Assembly: GCA_001970955.1 (NCBI GenBank)
Contig: MPUH01000086.1
Span: 49,949-113,948, forward strand
Source: Stentor coeruleus
Lineage: Eukaryota > Ciliophora > Heterotrichea > Heterotrichida > Stentoridae
DNA length: 64,000 nt
Reading direction: 5' to 3'
Shown in pieces: positions 63,481-64,000 of the stretch. The translations under genes and the position numbers were made by a program. The notes beneath the pieces are model-generated. The model did no database searches and was not told the origin of the DNA. It saw only the letters and a program-made list of their open reading frames with translations. Position 1 is the stretch's first letter, and every line of letters starts with the position of its first letter.

Positions 63481-64000
63481 TTTTTAGGTGTAAATTTGGA
63501 AAAATAACGTAATTTTAACACCTAAGAATGAATCAGTGTAGTTCTTGATTTATTATTGTAAAATGGAGTAAACATAATACAGGCCTATATTTCCTTAATA
63601 ATTTATAATATTTTACTATGAACCCAGCTATCTTTAAAATTAAGATTTTTAAGTTATATTGCAATGGATTCATATATTTATATAAAATGCTTATGGAGTT
63701 ATTCTGCAATATGAGTCCAAATAGATATAATTATTAGCAACCCAAAAATGAACTAAATGATGCTTAATAATGATAGAAAAAATATGCTATTATCAAAATT
63801 AAAAATCGATAATTTACTATATATTTCCTTACAAACTTATATCAATTTAAATTTCTAAAGTATTTATTAAAATAGTAGTTAAAAATTTTAATTTCCCAAT
63901 TTAATCAAATTGAATTATAGAAGTTTAAAATTATTTAACCTATTTTTTTGCTTTTGTCCCAGATGATCGCTTCAAACCATTTACTTGGCATGGATTATAG
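63481..64000. other. AT-rich spacer to the window edge
   Basis: No supported gene. A short frame begins on the minus strand at 63990 (MPSKWFEAIIWDKSKKIG then TAA), and a plus ATG at 63964 leaves the window after 12 codons. Neither can be judged. Confidence 0.4.

Noticed and set aside
1-64000. CRISPR arrays, prokaryotic operons, insertion sequences, Shine-Dalgarno sites
   Set aside because: The window is eukaryotic; no regularly spaced repeats or such elements were seen.

Overview
The window looks like a somatic (macronuclear) genome segment of a heterotrich ciliate, most likely Stentor. The evidence is in the sequence. It is very AT-rich, with short intergenic gaps. Reading frames use the standard code, with TAA, TAG and TGA all as genuine stops. 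Ten splice sites could be placed, and every one is an intron of exactly 15 nt of the form GTA...AG with an invariant A at intron position 10. Proteins are plainly eukaryotic (eL33, eRF1, eIF4E, dynactin p62, Cdc14), mixed with large coiled-coil and membrane proteins of a ciliate type.

Layout: 1-7.2 kb holds dynactin p62 (cut by the left edge), eL33, a giant 14-residue-repeat coiled-coil protein and a DHHC palmitoyltransferase that contains an assembly seam. 7.2-14.4 kb holds a decayed gene, a DYRK kinase, a small zinc-finger frame broken by two TAA codons, a small GRD-repeat protein, an SNF1/AMPK-like kinase whose start codon is split by an intron, and a coiled-coil protein. 14.4-31.3 kb is gene-poor. 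It contains tandem repeats, one small membrane protein and a tandem pair of about 1,530-residue membrane-anchored coiled-coil ectodomain proteins, the most novel-looking family here. 31.3-45.1 kb holds a zinc-binding ciliate protein with a decayed tandem copy, a RING protein with many C-rich repeats, Cdc14 facing a CTD-type phosphatase, eIF4E, an oxysterol-binding protein, an aldo-keto reductase with a His-to-Glu catalytic change, and two hypothetical genes. 45.1-48.7 kb is a graveyard: a decayed LINE-type reverse transcriptase and another decayed gene. 48.7-64 kb holds a MUL1-like E3 ligase, an M16/MPP-like protein, a Bax-inhibitor-1/LFG protein, a SHIPPO-like relic, a WD40-ion-channel fusion, a SPRY protein, an LRR protein and eRF1.

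No pathway-level operon is evident; the genes are individual eukaryotic units. Themes are cytoskeleton and cilia (p62, coiled coils, GRD protein, SHIPPO relic), translation (eL33, eIF4E, eRF1) and signalling (DYRK, SNF1-like, Cdc14, CTD phosphatase). Unusually many decayed genes can be read through frameshifts and stops. Two single-N positions are flanked by exact duplicates and are best read as unmerged contig ends. Family calls are from motif recognition only; no database search was run.
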